Shown one piece after another: positions 1 to 8,684 of a stretch of 64,000 nucleotides of DNA (position 1 is its first letter; each line of letters begins with the position of its first letter). The stretch comes from Pseudonocardia sp. HH130630-07. GTDB lineage: Bacteria > Actinomycetota > Actinomycetes > Mycobacteriales > Pseudonocardiaceae. Made by a program: the position numbers and the translations under genes. A model generated the notes under the pieces. The model made no database searches, was not told the DNA's origin, and saw only the letters and a list, made by a program, of their open reading frames with translations. Location of the stretch: the NCBI RefSeq assembly GCF_001698125.1, contig NZ_CP013854.1:2852001-2916000 (forward strand), in the 5' to 3' direction.

Positions 1-138
1 AACACGCTGCGCTACCGGTTGCGCCGGCTGCGCGAGCTGTTCGGGATCGACGCCGCCGACCCGGACCAGCTGCTGGTCGCCTGGCTGCAGGCCCGGGTGC
101 TGGGTGACCCGGGTTTGTCCGGCTCCACAAGCGGCTGA
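1..138 (+). CDS. PucR-family regulator, C-terminal HTH (partial)
   Basis: This is the 3' end of a gene entering from the left edge: 45 codons, then TGA at 136-138. The peptide begins NTLRYRLRRLRELFG, which matches the last helix-turn-helix (HTH_30) of PucR/CdaR-type transcription regulators, where an N-T-hydrophobic-x-Y-R-L pattern is typical. The short tail after the helix is ordinary for the family. The ligand-sensing part lies outside the window, so the regulated pathway cannot be told. Confidence 0.8.
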   Translation, partial: NTLRYRLRRLRELFGIDAADPDQLLVAWLQARVLGDPGLSGSTSG

Positions 139-185
139 GCGACGGCTGTCGTCTCCCGACGAGGCGGGCCCACCCGATCGGGTCC

Positions 186-191
186 TAGCGT
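186..191 (+). promoter_or_regulatory. -10 element of a leaderless promoter
   Basis: TAGCGT lies exactly 7 nt before the GTG start at 199, with no Shine-Dalgarno sequence between. The same element-to-start distance recurs at several genes in this window, which supports leaderless transcription. This is inference from spacing only. Confidence 0.45.
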
Positions 192-198
192 CGGGCCC

Positions 199-807
199 GT
201 GCTGGATCAACGGATGTTCGCCCTCGACGAACGGCTGGTCGGCGACCTCGTCGCGGGCCATCCGTGGGCGACGCTGTGCAGCGTCGTCGACGGCGTCCCG
301 GTGGTGTCGCACCTGCCGGTGCTGGCCGAGCCGGGGCCGGCCGGGGCGGTGGTCGGGCACCTCGCCCGGGCCGACGCCGAGCGGCACGAGCTGGGTGCGC
401 ACCCGGCGGTCGTCGTCGTGCAGGGGCCGCACGCCTACGTCTCGCCGTCGTTCTACCGCTCCGCGAACCCGGCCGTGCCGACCTGGAACTTCGTCGTCGC
501 GCACCTGCACGGCCGGCCGGTCGTGCTCGGCGACGCGGAGACCCTCGACGTGCTCGACCGCACCGTCGAGCACCTGGAGCGCCCCCGGCCCGAGCCGTTC
601 CGGCTCGCCTCGGTGGACGGCTACGCCCGGCGCATCGCGCCGCACACCACCGGGTTCCGGCTGGTCCCGGACCGGATCGACGCGAAGGCGAAGCTGAGCC
701 AGGACAAGCCGCAGGCCGACCGGGACGGGGTGATCGCCGGGCTGCGCGAGGACCCGGTGCACGCCGCCCCCGAGATGGCGGACTGGATGAGCGGGGCCCG
801 GCCGTGA
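199..807 (+). CDS. PaiB-like FMN-binding negative transcriptional regulator family protein
   Basis: This 202-residue protein has the length and layout of the PaiB/FMN-binding split-barrel family. Visible family features are the early ATL strand segment, the central PTWNF motif (near residue 97), HLHG, and a C-terminal segment KAKLSQDKP near residue 160, which is characteristic of PaiB. Members bind FMN and have been linked to repression of sporulation and protease genes in Bacillus, but their role in actinobacteria is poorly defined. The GTG at 199 was chosen because a TAGCGT element sits 7 nt upstream; ATG at 214 is an alternative that would trim five residues. Its stop overlaps the start of the next gene (GTGA), so the two are probably co-translated. 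Confidence 0.85.
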   Translation: MLDQRMFALDERLVGDLVAGHPWATLCSVVDGVPVVSHLPVLAEPGPAGAVVGHLARADAERHELGAHPAVVVVQGPHAYVSPSFYRSANPAVPTWNFVVAHLHGRPVVLGDAETLDVLDRTVEHLERPRPEPFRLASVDGYARRIAPHTTGFRLVPDRIDAKAKLSQDKPQADRDGVIAGLREDPVHAAPEMADWMSGARP

Positions 808-2284
808 CCGCACCGCGGCCGGTGGTGCTGCGCGCGGTCCGCACGTCCGGCGCGCCCGGCCCGGTCGACGTCCGGGTCGCCGGCGGGCTGGTGCGGGCCG
901 TGGTCCCGGCCGGGGACCCCGATCTCGCCCGCCCCGGCGACGACGAGCTGCACGTCCCCGGCGCGCACCTGCTGCCCGGCATGGTCGACGGGCACGTGCA
1001 CTGGACGCAGTGGGCCCAGGCCCGGCGCCGGGTCGACGTCGCGGCCGCCGCCGGACAGGAGGAGGCTGCGGCGCTGCTCGCCGCGGCCCGGCGCACCGGG
1101 TCCACCGGGGACGGGCTGCTGGTCGGGCAGGGCTTCCGGGCCGCGCTGTGGGCGACGGCGCCGCACAAGGCGGTGCTGGAACGGGCGCTGCCGGGGGTGC
1201 CGGTCCTGGTGGTCAGCGACGACCTGCACGCGGCGTGGCTGAGCCCGGCGGCGCTGGCGTCGCTGGGCCGGGAACACCCGACCGGCCTGCTGCGGGAGGC
1301 CGAGGCGCTCGCCGTCGTCGCCGAGCTGGCCGACGGCGCGGACCGGGACGTGGTGGACGGCTGGGCCCGCGAGGCCGCCGCCGAGGTCGCCGCCCGCGGG
1401 GTGACCGGGATCCTCGACTTCGAGTACGCCGACACCGTGGCCGTCTGGGCCCGCCGCGGCGCCGGTGGCGGGTTCCCGCTCCGGGTGCGCGCCGCGGTCT
1501 GGGAGCCGTGGCTGGACCGGGCCGTCGCGCAGCGGCTGCGCACCGGGACGGTCGTCGCGGGGACCGGGGGCACCGTCGTCACCGGGCCGTTCAAGATCAT
1601 GGCCGACGGCTCGCTGAACTCCCGGACCGCGGCCTGCCACCACGCCTACCCGGACCCCGCCGACGGGCACGGCGCGCTGAGCGCACCCCCGAGGAGCTGC
1701 ACCGGCTGATGGCCACGGCCGTCGCGCACGGCCTGCACCCCGCCGTGCACGCGATCGGGGACCGGGCGAACGCGGTCGTGCTCGACGGCTTCGGTGCCGT
1801 GGCCGGGCCCGGCCGGGTGGAGCACGCGCAGCTCGTCAGCGCCGGGGACGTGCCCCGGTTCGCCCGGCCCGGGCTGGTCGTCTCGGTCCAGCCGCAGCAC
1901 GCGCCGGCCGACCGCGACGTCGCCGAGCGGCACTGGGGTGGGGTCACCGCCCGCGCCTTCCCGTACGCCGACCTCGCCGCCGCCGGTGCCCGCCTGGAGT
2001 TCGGCTCGGACGCGCCGGTCGCCGTGCCGGACCCGTGGGCGGCGATCGCCGACGCGGTGGCCCGCACCGACGTCGACCGCCCGCCGTGGCACCCCGAGCA
2101 GGCACTGGACACCCCGACCGCGCTGCGGGCGGCCGCGGCGGGGCGGGACCTGCCCGGTCCGGGGGAGCCCGCGGACCTGGTGCTCGTCGGGGTGGACCCG
2201 CTGACCCTCGACCCGGCCGGGATGCGGCAGATGCCGGTGCTGGCGACCCTGCGCGGCGGGGAGTTCACCCACCGGGTGGTGTGA
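804..2284 (+). pseudogene. YtcJ-type amidohydrolase, frameshifted
   Basis: This is a metal-dependent amidohydrolase of the Amidohydro_3 (YtcJ) type. The first part, from GTG at 804, carries the DGHVH metal motif and runs to a premature TGA in the 1700s. The second part continues in another frame with HAIGDRANAV and FGSDAPVAVPDP, which supply the later metal ligands, and ends at 2284. The frame breaks at a run of five C at 1686-1690. Adding one C would give the continuous reading S-A-P-P-E-E-L-H. The gene is therefore either a recent pseudogene or correct in the cell and miscalled here. It overlaps the PaiB-like gene by 4 nt. The substrate is unknown; the family removes acyl or carbamoyl groups from varied amides. 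Confidence 0.8.
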
Positions 2285-2376
2285 GCTCGGGACGGTCCGT
2301 GCCGAACGGGGCTTCGGAAGTGTCGGGGTCGCGGGTTAGCGTCGGTCCCAGTTGCACACGACTTGCAGGAGGGCCC

Positions 2377-3123
2377 GTGACCATCGCCGGAGAACTCGAC
2401 GCCGCGCAGTGGCTGCGCCGCTGGGACGCCCAGCAGGAGCGCTACATCCCCGACCGCGAGCAGCTGTTCGCGCTGGCGCTCGATGCCGTCGACGGGCTGG
2501 CCGGCGCGCCCGGCCGGGTGCTCGACCTCGCCTGCGGGCCGGGGTCGTTCGCCGCGCGGGCCGCGCACCGGTTCCCGGCGGCCGAGATCGTCGGGGTGGA
2601 CGTCGACCCGGTCATGCTCGAGCTCGCCCGGCGCACCACCGGCGACCGGGTCCGGTGGGTCGACGCCAACCTGTCCGGCGCGGAGTGGCCCGATCTGGTC
2701 GGGGCATCGTTCGACGCCGCGGTCTCGGCCACCGGCCTGCACTGGCTCCCGGAGGAGGCGCTGCCCGATCTGGCCCGGCGGATCGCCGGGGTGCTGCGCC
2801 CGGGCGGGGTGCTGGTGAACGTCGATACCCTGCTGGCCGACCCGGCCCAGCCGCGGCTGGCGGCGCTCACCCGGCGGCTGCGCGAGGAGCGCACCGCGCG
2901 CGACCTGGAGAGCGGCGAGGACTTCCGGGCCTGGTGGGACGCGCTGCGCGCGGAACCCGAGCTGGCCGACGGGCTCGCCGAGCGGGAGCGGCGCTTCGCC
3001 GACCGCGTGCCCGGTGGCTCGTCGCTGCCGGCCTGGGACGCCGCGCTGCGGGCGGCCGGGTTCGCCGAGGTCGGCACCCTCACCCAGACCCTCGACCGGC
3101 GGATGCTGGTCGCGATCCGCTGA
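2377..3123 (+). CDS. Class I SAM-dependent methyltransferase
   Basis: The 248-residue product has the class I methyltransferase fold. Motif I reads VLDLACGPGSFAARAA (about residues 48-63), followed by an acidic strand end GVDVDPVML for binding the SAM ribose, and a typical motif IV/post-motif segment ending in VLRPGGVLVNVD. The acceptor substrate cannot be inferred. The GTG at 2377 is preceded by AGGAGGG at 8-10 nt, a strong ribosome binding site, and a TAGCGT element lies further upstream near 2337. The gene stands alone, convergent with the lipoprotein gene at 3133, with only 9 nt between the stop codons. Confidence 0.8.
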   Translation: MTIAGELDAAQWLRRWDAQQERYIPDREQLFALALDAVDGLAGAPGRVLDLACGPGSFAARAAHRFPAAEIVGVDVDPVMLELARRTTGDRVRWVDANLSGAEWPDLVGASFDAAVSATGLHWLPEEALPDLARRIAGVLRPGGVLVNVDTLLADPAQPRLAALTRRLREERTARDLESGEDFRAWWDALRAEPELADGLAERERRFADRVPGGSSLPAWDAALRAAGFAEVGTLTQTLDRRMLVAIR

Positions 3124-3132
3124 GCCGGGCGC

Positions 3133-4659
3133 TCAGCCGAGCCGGGCGCGGGCGAAGTTCGCCCAGGCGAAGGTGTTCGGCCGGGCCGCCTCGATCCCGC
3201 TGACCCCGTCCGCGACGCCGACGTTCCAGTCGCGCACGCCCCACACGAGTCCGCCGGATCCGGCGCGCAGCAGCTCCAGGATCCGGCGGAAGGCGTCGGT
3301 GCGGACCGTCTCGTCGGCGGTGCCGGTCGCGGCGTAGTAGAGCCGGTCGATCTCCGGGTTGCGGTAGCCGGTGAAGTCGTAGGTCGGGGTGGAGGTGAGC
3401 ATCCGGCGGCCGATGTAGTCCGGGATCGGCAGCGACCCGGTGCTGTTCTGGGAGAACACGCCCTGGCTCCGGATCGCCTTGAAGTAGTTCTCCGAGGGCA
3501 GCGCCCGCGGGGTCACCCGCAGCCCGATCTCGCCGAGCTGGCGGGCCGCGACGGCGGTGGCCGCGTCGAAGTTCGGGTCGGCCCCGCTGGTCTGCAGCTC
3601 GACGGCCAGCCCCCGGGCACCGGCCTCGGTGACCAGCGCGCGGGCCCGCTCGACGTCCCGGGTGACCTGCGGCAGCTCCGGGTAGTAGCGCAGCCCCTGG
3701 CCGAACATGTCGTTGCCGGGGCGTCCGCGGCCGAGCAACGCGATCCGCACCAGCTCGTCCCGGTCGATCCCGAGCCGGACGGCCTCGCGCAGCCGTGCGT
3801 CGTCGAACGGTGGGCGGTCCACCCGCAGGACCAGGAACTGGTGCGCCGCCGCGGGTGCGGCCAGCGCCGCGACCCGGGCGTCGCCGTCGAGCCGGGCGGC
3901 GCCGGCCGGGGTGAGGTCGTGCGCGTAGGCGACCTGGCCGGACAGCAGCGCGCCGATCCGGGCCTGCTCGTCGTCGACCGGGAGGAACTCCAGCTCGCGG
4001 ACGGCCGGGGCGCCGTCCCAGTGGCCGTCGAACGCGGTGTAGAGCGCCGGGCCGCCGGGGGTGAAGGAGGTGAGGCGGAACGGCCCGGTGCCGACCGGGG
4101 CGTCGAAGGCGGTGGTGCCCTGCGGCACGATCTCGGTGCCCGGCGCGCCCCAGGCCAGCGGGAACAGCAGGTTGGGCCGGCGCAGGACGAGCTCCAGCTC
4201 GCGCGGCCCCCGTTCCCGGGACGCGGTGAGGTCGAGGTCGCGGAACAGTGCGGCCGCGATCGCGCTGGTGGCCTCGTCGGTGATCCGGCGCAGCGAGTAC
4301 AGGACGTCGGCGGCGGTCAGCTCGCGGCCGTCGTGGAACCGGGCCGCGCGCAGCACCACCCGCCAGCGGAGCCCGGCGGGATCGCTCTCCCAGGACTCGG
4401 CGAGCCGGGGCTGCGGGGTCATGTCCTGCGCCCAGCCGGTGAGCGTGTCGAAGCACGCCTTGGCCCGGGCCTGGTCGACGTAGAGCGGCAGGACGTGCGG
4501 GTCCAGCGACTCCCGGGACCCGCCGCCGGCGAACGCCACCCGCAGCCGGTCGGACCCGCCCGGTGCGGCGGCGCACCCGGTGAGGACGAGCCCGGCCGCC
4601 CCCAGCCCGGCAGCCAGGAACCGGCGCCGGTTCAGTGCGGGCGTCGGTACGGGCGTCAT
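3133..4659 (-). CDS. ABC transporter substrate-binding lipoprotein (SBP family 5), copy 1
   Basis: This 508-residue protein belongs to the peptide/nickel-type family 5 of solute-binding proteins. It starts with a twin-arginine signal (RRRFLAAGLG) and a lipobox ending in LTGC, so it is probably a Tat-exported lipoprotein. Family 5 signatures are visible: GTGPFRLTSF, the ADVLYSLRR segment and the WDGAP region. It is clearly paralogous to the protein at 8681-10222, sharing segments such as DQARAKACFDTLTGW. The ATG at 4659 overlaps the stop of the upstream [2Fe-2S] gene (ATGA), which links the two. No permease is encoded with it; it may feed the single transporter encoded at 5483-8684. The ligand is unknown. 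Confidence 0.82.
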   Translation of the reverse strand: MTPVPTPALNRRRFLAAGLGAAGLVLTGCAAAPGGSDRLRVAFAGGGSRESLDPHVLPLYVDQARAKACFDTLTGWAQDMTPQPRLAESWESDPAGLRWRVVLRAARFHDGRELTAADVLYSLRRITDEATSAIAAALFRDLDLTASRERGPRELELVLRRPNLLFPLAWGAPGTEIVPQGTTAFDAPVGTGPFRLTSFTPGGPALYTAFDGHWDGAPAVRELEFLPVDDEQARIGALLSGQVAYAHDLTPAGAARLDGDARVAALAAPAAAHQFLVLRVDRPPFDDARLREAVRLGIDRDELVRIALLGRGRPGNDMFGQGLRYYPELPQVTRDVERARALVTEAGARGLAVELQTSGADPNFDAATAVAARQLGEIGLRVTPRALPSENYFKAIRSQGVFSQNSTGSLPIPDYIGRRMLTSTPTYDFTGYRNPEIDRLYYAATGTADETVRTDAFRRILELLRAGSGGLVWGVRDWNVGVADGVSGIEAARPNTFAWANFARARLG

Positions 4660-5033
4660 CCGGCCGCCCGCCCGGTGTCCGACGCCCGCAGCCCGGGCGC
4701 GAACACGTGCTCGGCCAGCGCGTCCGGTCGGTCGGCGGCACCCGGGCCACCGGCGCGCACCCAGTCGGCGACCGCGTCGACGGCCGCCCGGTCGAGCACC
4801 CGGCGCAACCACACCGGACGGGCCCCGGCCCGCCGGGCGGCAGGTGCCGGGCCGACCACGACGACGTCGGAGTCGGCGCACGGCCCGAGGCACTCGCTGG
4901 TCCGGAGCCGGGCGTGGCCGTCGGTCCCGGCCCGCAGCCGGTCCAGGAGCCCGGCGTGGTCGACGCCCGGGTGCTTGCGGCCGGAGCCGCAGCAGCACCC
5001 CCGGCACACGGTGAGGGAGGGCGTCGCCGGCAT
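4656..5033 (-). CDS. Thioredoxin-like [2Fe-2S] ferredoxin domain protein
   Basis: The 125-residue product carries cysteines at about positions 10, 13-15, 48 and 52. The second half of this pattern is Cx3C (CLGPC), as expected for the thioredoxin-like [2Fe-2S] ferredoxin fold (Shethna/NuoE-like), so a small soluble redox protein is likely. The ATG at 5033 was chosen over a GTG at 5042 because a TAGTGT element sits 7 nt before it. It is translationally coupled (ATGA) to the substrate-binding lipoprotein downstream, an unusual partner: it could reduce a metal or cofactor after uptake, but that is inference. Confidence 0.7.
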   Translation of the reverse strand: MPATPSLTVCRGCCCGSGRKHPGVDHAGLLDRLRAGTDGHARLRTSECLGPCADSDVVVVGPAPAARRAGARPVWLRRVLDRAAVDAVADWVRAGGPGAADRPDALAEHVFAPGLRASDTGRAAG

Positions 5034-5166
5034 GGCCCGCACACTACGTCACACCTGATGAGGTGTTCAGTAGTCGCGAACGGTGGTGGTCGCCACGCCG
5101 CGGGGGCAGGCGTAGCGCGCGGCCGCTCCGGGAACCCGGGACCGTCACCGACGAGAGGGAGGACCC

Positions 5167-5529
5167 GTGAGCCACCACGTCCTGGAGGCCGCCGGCGTCA
5201 CGACGCCCGCGACCGTCATCGAGAAGCTGCACGACGCCGAGCGGGCGAGCACCGCCTGCGCGTCGGCCATGGTCGCGACCGGTTCGATGGAGCGGGAGGT
5301 CCTGCTCGCGCTGGACGCGGCCGACCTGTGCGCCGCGGCGGCCCGGGTGCTGGGCCGCCGGCCGGTGGACGACACGGTCGCCGGGGCCGCCGCGTCGGCG
5401 GCGGCGCTCGCCTGCGAGGCCAGCTCGGCCGCCTGCGCGGCGCACGCCGAGCACCACGAGCACTGCCGGCTGCACGCCGAGGTCACCCGGGAGACGGCGG
5501 CACTGCTGCGCGAGCACGCCGGGGCGTGA
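5167..5529 (+). CDS. Csp-like four-helix-bundle protein with few Cys
   Basis: This 120-residue protein is nearly all helix-forming and has Cys at 31, 55, 83, 90 and 100 plus a His-rich patch (HAEHHEHC). The pattern resembles copper-storage (Csp/DUF326) four-helix bundles, but these usually have 10 or more Cys lining the core, and the last helix here (EVTRETAALLREH) has none. It may bind less metal, or it may have another role. The GTG at 5167 follows GGGAGGA at 7-8 nt. Its 3' end overlaps the convergent ATPase gene by 47 nt. Confidence 0.5.
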   Translation: MSHHVLEAAGVTTPATVIEKLHDAERASTACASAMVATGSMEREVLLALDAADLCAAAARVLGRRPVDDTVAGAAASAAALACEASSAACAAHAEHHEHCRLHAEVTRETAALLREHAGA

Positions 5530-6940
5530 GGGCGGCGGCCCGCCCGTCGGTGAGGGTCAGCACCCCGTCGGTGCGGGCGAGGACCGCCGGATCGTGGCTG
5601 ATCAGCACGACCGCGGTGCCCCGGGCGTCGCGCTCGCGGTCCAGCTCGGCCAGCAGCAGGTCGCGGTGCCGGGCGTCGAGGGCCGAGGTCGGCTCGTCGG
5701 CCACCAGCACCCGGGGCCCGGCGAGCAACGCCCTGGCGACCGAGGCCCGCTGCAGCTGACCGCCGGACAGCCCGCCCGGCCTGCGCCGGACGACGTCCGC
5801 ACCGAGACCGAGCCGGTCCAGCAGCGCGGTCGCGACCGCCACGGCGTCGGCGACCGGGAGACCGCGCAGCCGGACGGCGGGGCGGGCCACCTGGTCGAGC
5901 ACCGGCCGGTGGTCGAGGAACGCCGAGCGTGCGTCCTGGTGGACGTACTGCACCGCCCGCCGGTCGGGGCCCGGTGGCGTGCCGTGCACCAGCACCGACC
6001 CGCTCGACGGGGTCAGCCCGGCGAGCGCCCGGCCGAGCGTCGTCTTCCCGGCCCCGGACGGCCCCGCGACGCCGGCGCAGCCACCCCGGGCGACCGCGAG
6101 ATCGACGCCCGAGAGCAGCAGTGCGCCGTCCGGCGCCCGGACCGACAGCCCGGTCACCTCCAGCGCCGGGTCCCCGCCGGCCGCCGGGCCGGGGGCCACC
6201 GGGGCCCGGCCGGGACCGAGCAGGGCGGCCGGGGTGCCGTGCCGGCCGGGCCGCCCGGCGTCGAGCTCCAGGACCTCGTCGGCCAGCCGGCGCGCGACGT
6301 CCAGGTCGTGGGTGAGCAGCACCAGTGCCGTCCCGGCGGCGGTCAGCGCGGCCAGCCGGTCGACGACGATCCCGGTGGTCACCGGGTCCAGGCCGGTCGT
6401 CGGCTCGTCCAGCACGACGACGGCGGGGTCGGTGACCAGGGTCTGGGCCAGCGCCATCCGCTGCTGCTGGCCGCCGGAGAGCTGGTGCGGGAACCGGCGG
6501 CCGAGCTGCGGCCCACCGGCCAGCCCGGCCCGCTCCAGCGCGCGCCCGGCCGCGGCGGCCCTGGCGGGCGCCGAGCGGCGGCCGGACCCGTGCCCGATCG
6601 CGGCCAGCTCGTCGAGGACCGGCCCGCAGCGCCGTACCGGGTCGAGGACGACGCCCGGGTGCTGCGGCAGGTACCCCACCCGTCCGGCCCCGGCCCGGTG
6701 CGGCGCCGCCGGGCCGGGCCCGAGCAGCTCGGTGTCACCGGCCCGGACCGAGCCCGCGAGTCCGATCCCGGGACCGGCCTCGCCGAGCAGGGCGAGCCCG
6801 AGCGTCGACTTCCCGGCCCCGGACGGCCCGACGACGGCGAGCACCCGCCCGGCGTCGAGGGTGAACCCGACGCCGTCCAGCAGGACCGTCCCGCCGGCGG
6901 TCGTCGCCCGGAGGTCCCGCACGGTCAGCGCCGGGGTCAC
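5483..6940 (-). CDS. Fused double ATPase of a peptide/nickel-type ABC importer
   Basis: The 485-residue protein joins two ABC ATPase domains, equivalent to DppD and DppF. The first half has Walker A GPSGAGKST, signature LSGGQQQR and Walker B VVLDEPTTGLDP; the second has GPSGAGKTT, LSGGQLQR and LVADEPTSALD. Both sites look intact. A Pro/Gly/Ala linker near residues 240-260 joins them. The GTG start overlaps the stop of the permease gene (GTGA), and this is the last gene of the operon SBP-permease-permease-ATPase transcribed from about 10.2 kb. Energy coupling for uptake of a peptide- or metallophore-like substrate is the likely role. Confidence 0.9.
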   Translation of the reverse strand: MTPALTVRDLRATTAGGTVLLDGVGFTLDAGRVLAVVGPSGAGKSTLGLALLGEAGPGIGLAGSVRAGDTELLGPGPAAPHRAGAGRVGYLPQHPGVVLDPVRRCGPVLDELAAIGHGSGRRSAPARAAAAGRALERAGLAGGPQLGRRFPHQLSGGQQQRMALAQTLVTDPAVVVLDEPTTGLDPVTTGIVVDRLAALTAAGTALVLLTHDLDVARRLADEVLELDAGRPGRHGTPAALLGPGRAPVAPGPAAGGDPALEVTGLSVRAPDGALLLSGVDLAVARGGCAGVAGPSGAGKTTLGRALAGLTPSSGSVLVHGTPPGPDRRAVQYVHQDARSAFLDHRPVLDQVARPAVRLRGLPVADAVAVATALLDRLGLGADVVRRRPGGLSGGQLQRASVARALLAGPRVLVADEPTSALDARHRDLLLAELDRERDARGTAVVLISHDPAVLARTDGVLTLTDGRAAALTPRRARAAVPPSPG

Positions 6941-7728
6941 GACGCCGCCCCGGTCCGGTCGGCCACCCGGTCCACCAGCAGGTTCGCCCCGGCGGCGAGC
7001 GCGATGAGCAGGCCGGCCGGTACCAGCAGCGCGGCCGGGGCCAGGAACAGCGACGCCGTGTTCTGCTCGATCACCACCGCCCAGTCCACTGTGTCCGGCG
7101 GCAGGCCGACGCCGAGGAAGTTGGCGCTCGCCAGCAGCGTCAGCACCAGCACGGCGCGGGTACCGGCGTCGACGAGCACCGCGCCGGAGACGAACCGGCC
7201 GGTCTCCAGCAGGTGGATCCGCCACCACGGCTCCCCGGAGAGCTGCATGGTCTCCAGCGCCACCCGCCGCGCCGGGGCGGCGGCGGCCCCGCGCACCAGC
7301 CGGACCACGGCCGGCAGCTGGACCAGCGCCGCCGCCACCAGCAGCCAGCCGATCCCGCGGCGCCCGGTGCCGGCCAGCACCAGGAGCAGCAGCAGCGACG
7401 GCAGCACCAGCAGCAGGTCGAGCACCCGCACCGACAGCGTCGCGAGCCACCGGCGCCGGGTCGCCGCGAGCGCGAGCCCGATCGGGACCCCGGCCAGGTA
7501 GGACAGCGCGAGCGCCCCGGCGGTGAGCCCGACGACGGTGCTCCCGCCGGTCAGCGCGAGGGCGAGCACGTCCCGGCCGAGCGCGTCGGTGCCGAGCGGG
7601 TGCCCGGGGCCCGGGGCCAGCAGCGGCACCGGCGCGGCGTCGGGCACGAGCAGGCCCGCGGCCAGCGGCCCGAACAGCGCCAGCAGCAGCGGGACCCCGG
7701 CCAGCAGCGCGGCGAGCACCCGGGTCAC
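6937..7728 (-). CDS. ABC importer permease, DppC/NikC type
   Basis: This 263-residue membrane protein is the DppC/NikC-type permease. The first membrane helix (LLALFGPLAAGLL) is followed by the family segment HPLGTDALGRDVLA, which is diagnostic. The cytoplasmic coupling loop is seen around ETMQLSGEPWWRIHLLE, and five to six hydrophobic segments are present. The GTG start overlaps the upstream permease stop (GTGA). Confidence 0.9.
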   Translation of the reverse strand: MTRVLAALLAGVPLLLALFGPLAAGLLVPDAAPVPLLAPGPGHPLGTDALGRDVLALALTGGSTVVGLTAGALALSYLAGVPIGLALAATRRRWLATLSVRVLDLLLVLPSLLLLLVLAGTGRRGIGWLLVAAALVQLPAVVRLVRGAAAAPARRVALETMQLSGEPWWRIHLLETGRFVSGAVLVDAGTRAVLVLTLLASANFLGVGLPPDTVDWAVVIEQNTASLFLAPAALLVPAGLLIALAAGANLLVDRVADRTGAAS

Positions 7729-8684
7729 GGCTGCTCCTCCCGGACCGGGGCCAGTCGCGCGGTGACGAGATCGGCGGCCAGGTTGACCCCGATCGTCGTC
7801 GCCGCGGCGAGCAGCGCGTAGCCCTGGACCATCGGCAGGTCCCGCTGGCCGACGGCCTCGACGAACCCGGCCCCGACCCCGGGCAGCGCGAACAACGCCT
7901 CCACGACGACCACGCCGCCGAGCATCCCGTCCACCACCCTGGCGAGCTGCTGCACCGCGGGCGCCACCGCACCGGGCAGCACGTGCCGGGTCAGCACGAC
8001 CCGTTCGGGCAGCCCGAGCCGGCGCAGGTGCACCACCGGCGGGGAGCGGTCGGCCTGCACGACGCCGAGCCGGACCTGCCGGGACAGCCGCCCGAGCTGC
8101 GCGGCGGCCAGCACCACCACCGGCAGGACCAGCACCGACGGCGTCAGCAGGGAGCCGCCGCCCGCCGTCGCCGGGAACCAGCCCAGCTGCAGCGAGAACA
8201 CGCCCACCAGCAGCAGCCCGAGCGCGAACTCCGGCGCGGCCTGCACCCCGGCGACGACGCCGGTGGACACCCGGTCCACCGGCCGCCCGGGCCGGCGCCC
8301 GGCGGCCACCCCGAGCACGACGGCGAGCGGGACCGTCACCAGCAGCGCCGTGCCGCCGAGCAGCAGGGTCGTCCCGAGCCGGTCCAGCAGCTCGTCGAGC
8401 ACGGGACGACCGGTGACCAGCGAGTCGCCGAGGTCGCCGCGGAGCAGGCCGCCGGCCCACTCGGCGAGCCGTACCCCGGCCGGCCGGTCCAGGCCCAGGT
8501 CCGTGCGCAGCCGGGCCACCTGGTCGTCGGTCGCGTCCGGGCCGAGGACGATGTCCGCGGCGTCGCCCGGCAGCAGCGTGGTGAGGGCGAACACCAGCCC
8601 GGCGGCGGCCGCGAGCTGGACCACGGCGGCCCCGGCCCGCCGTCCCACGGCGGCGGCTGTCCCGGCCGGTGCGGTCGCGCTCAT
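7725..8684 (-). CDS. ABC importer permease, DppB/NikB type
   Basis: The 319-residue product is the DppB/NikB-type permease. It shows the N-terminal helix, the periplasmic segment LRTDLGLDRP and the LLRGDLGDSLVTGRPV motif of this family. The C-terminal coupling region runs through RHVLPGAVAPAVQQLARVVDGMLGG in pieces typical for BPD_transp_1. ATG at 8684 overlaps the stop of the preceding substrate-binding gene (ATGA), so transporter subunits and receptor are translated together. Confidence 0.9.
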   Translation of the reverse strand: MSATAPAGTAAAVGRRAGAAVVQLAAAAGLVFALTTLLPGDAADIVLGPDATDDQVARLRTDLGLDRPAGVRLAEWAGGLLRGDLGDSLVTGRPVLDELLDRLGTTLLLGGTALLVTVPLAVVLGVAAGRRPGRPVDRVSTGVVAGVQAAPEFALGLLLVGVFSLQLGWFPATAGGGSLLTPSVLVLPVVVLAAAQLGRLSRQVRLGVVQADRSPPVVHLRRLGLPERVVLTRHVLPGAVAPAVQQLARVVDGMLGGVVVVEALFALPGVGAGFVEAVGQRDLPMVQGYALLAAATTIGVNLAADLVTARLAPVREEQP

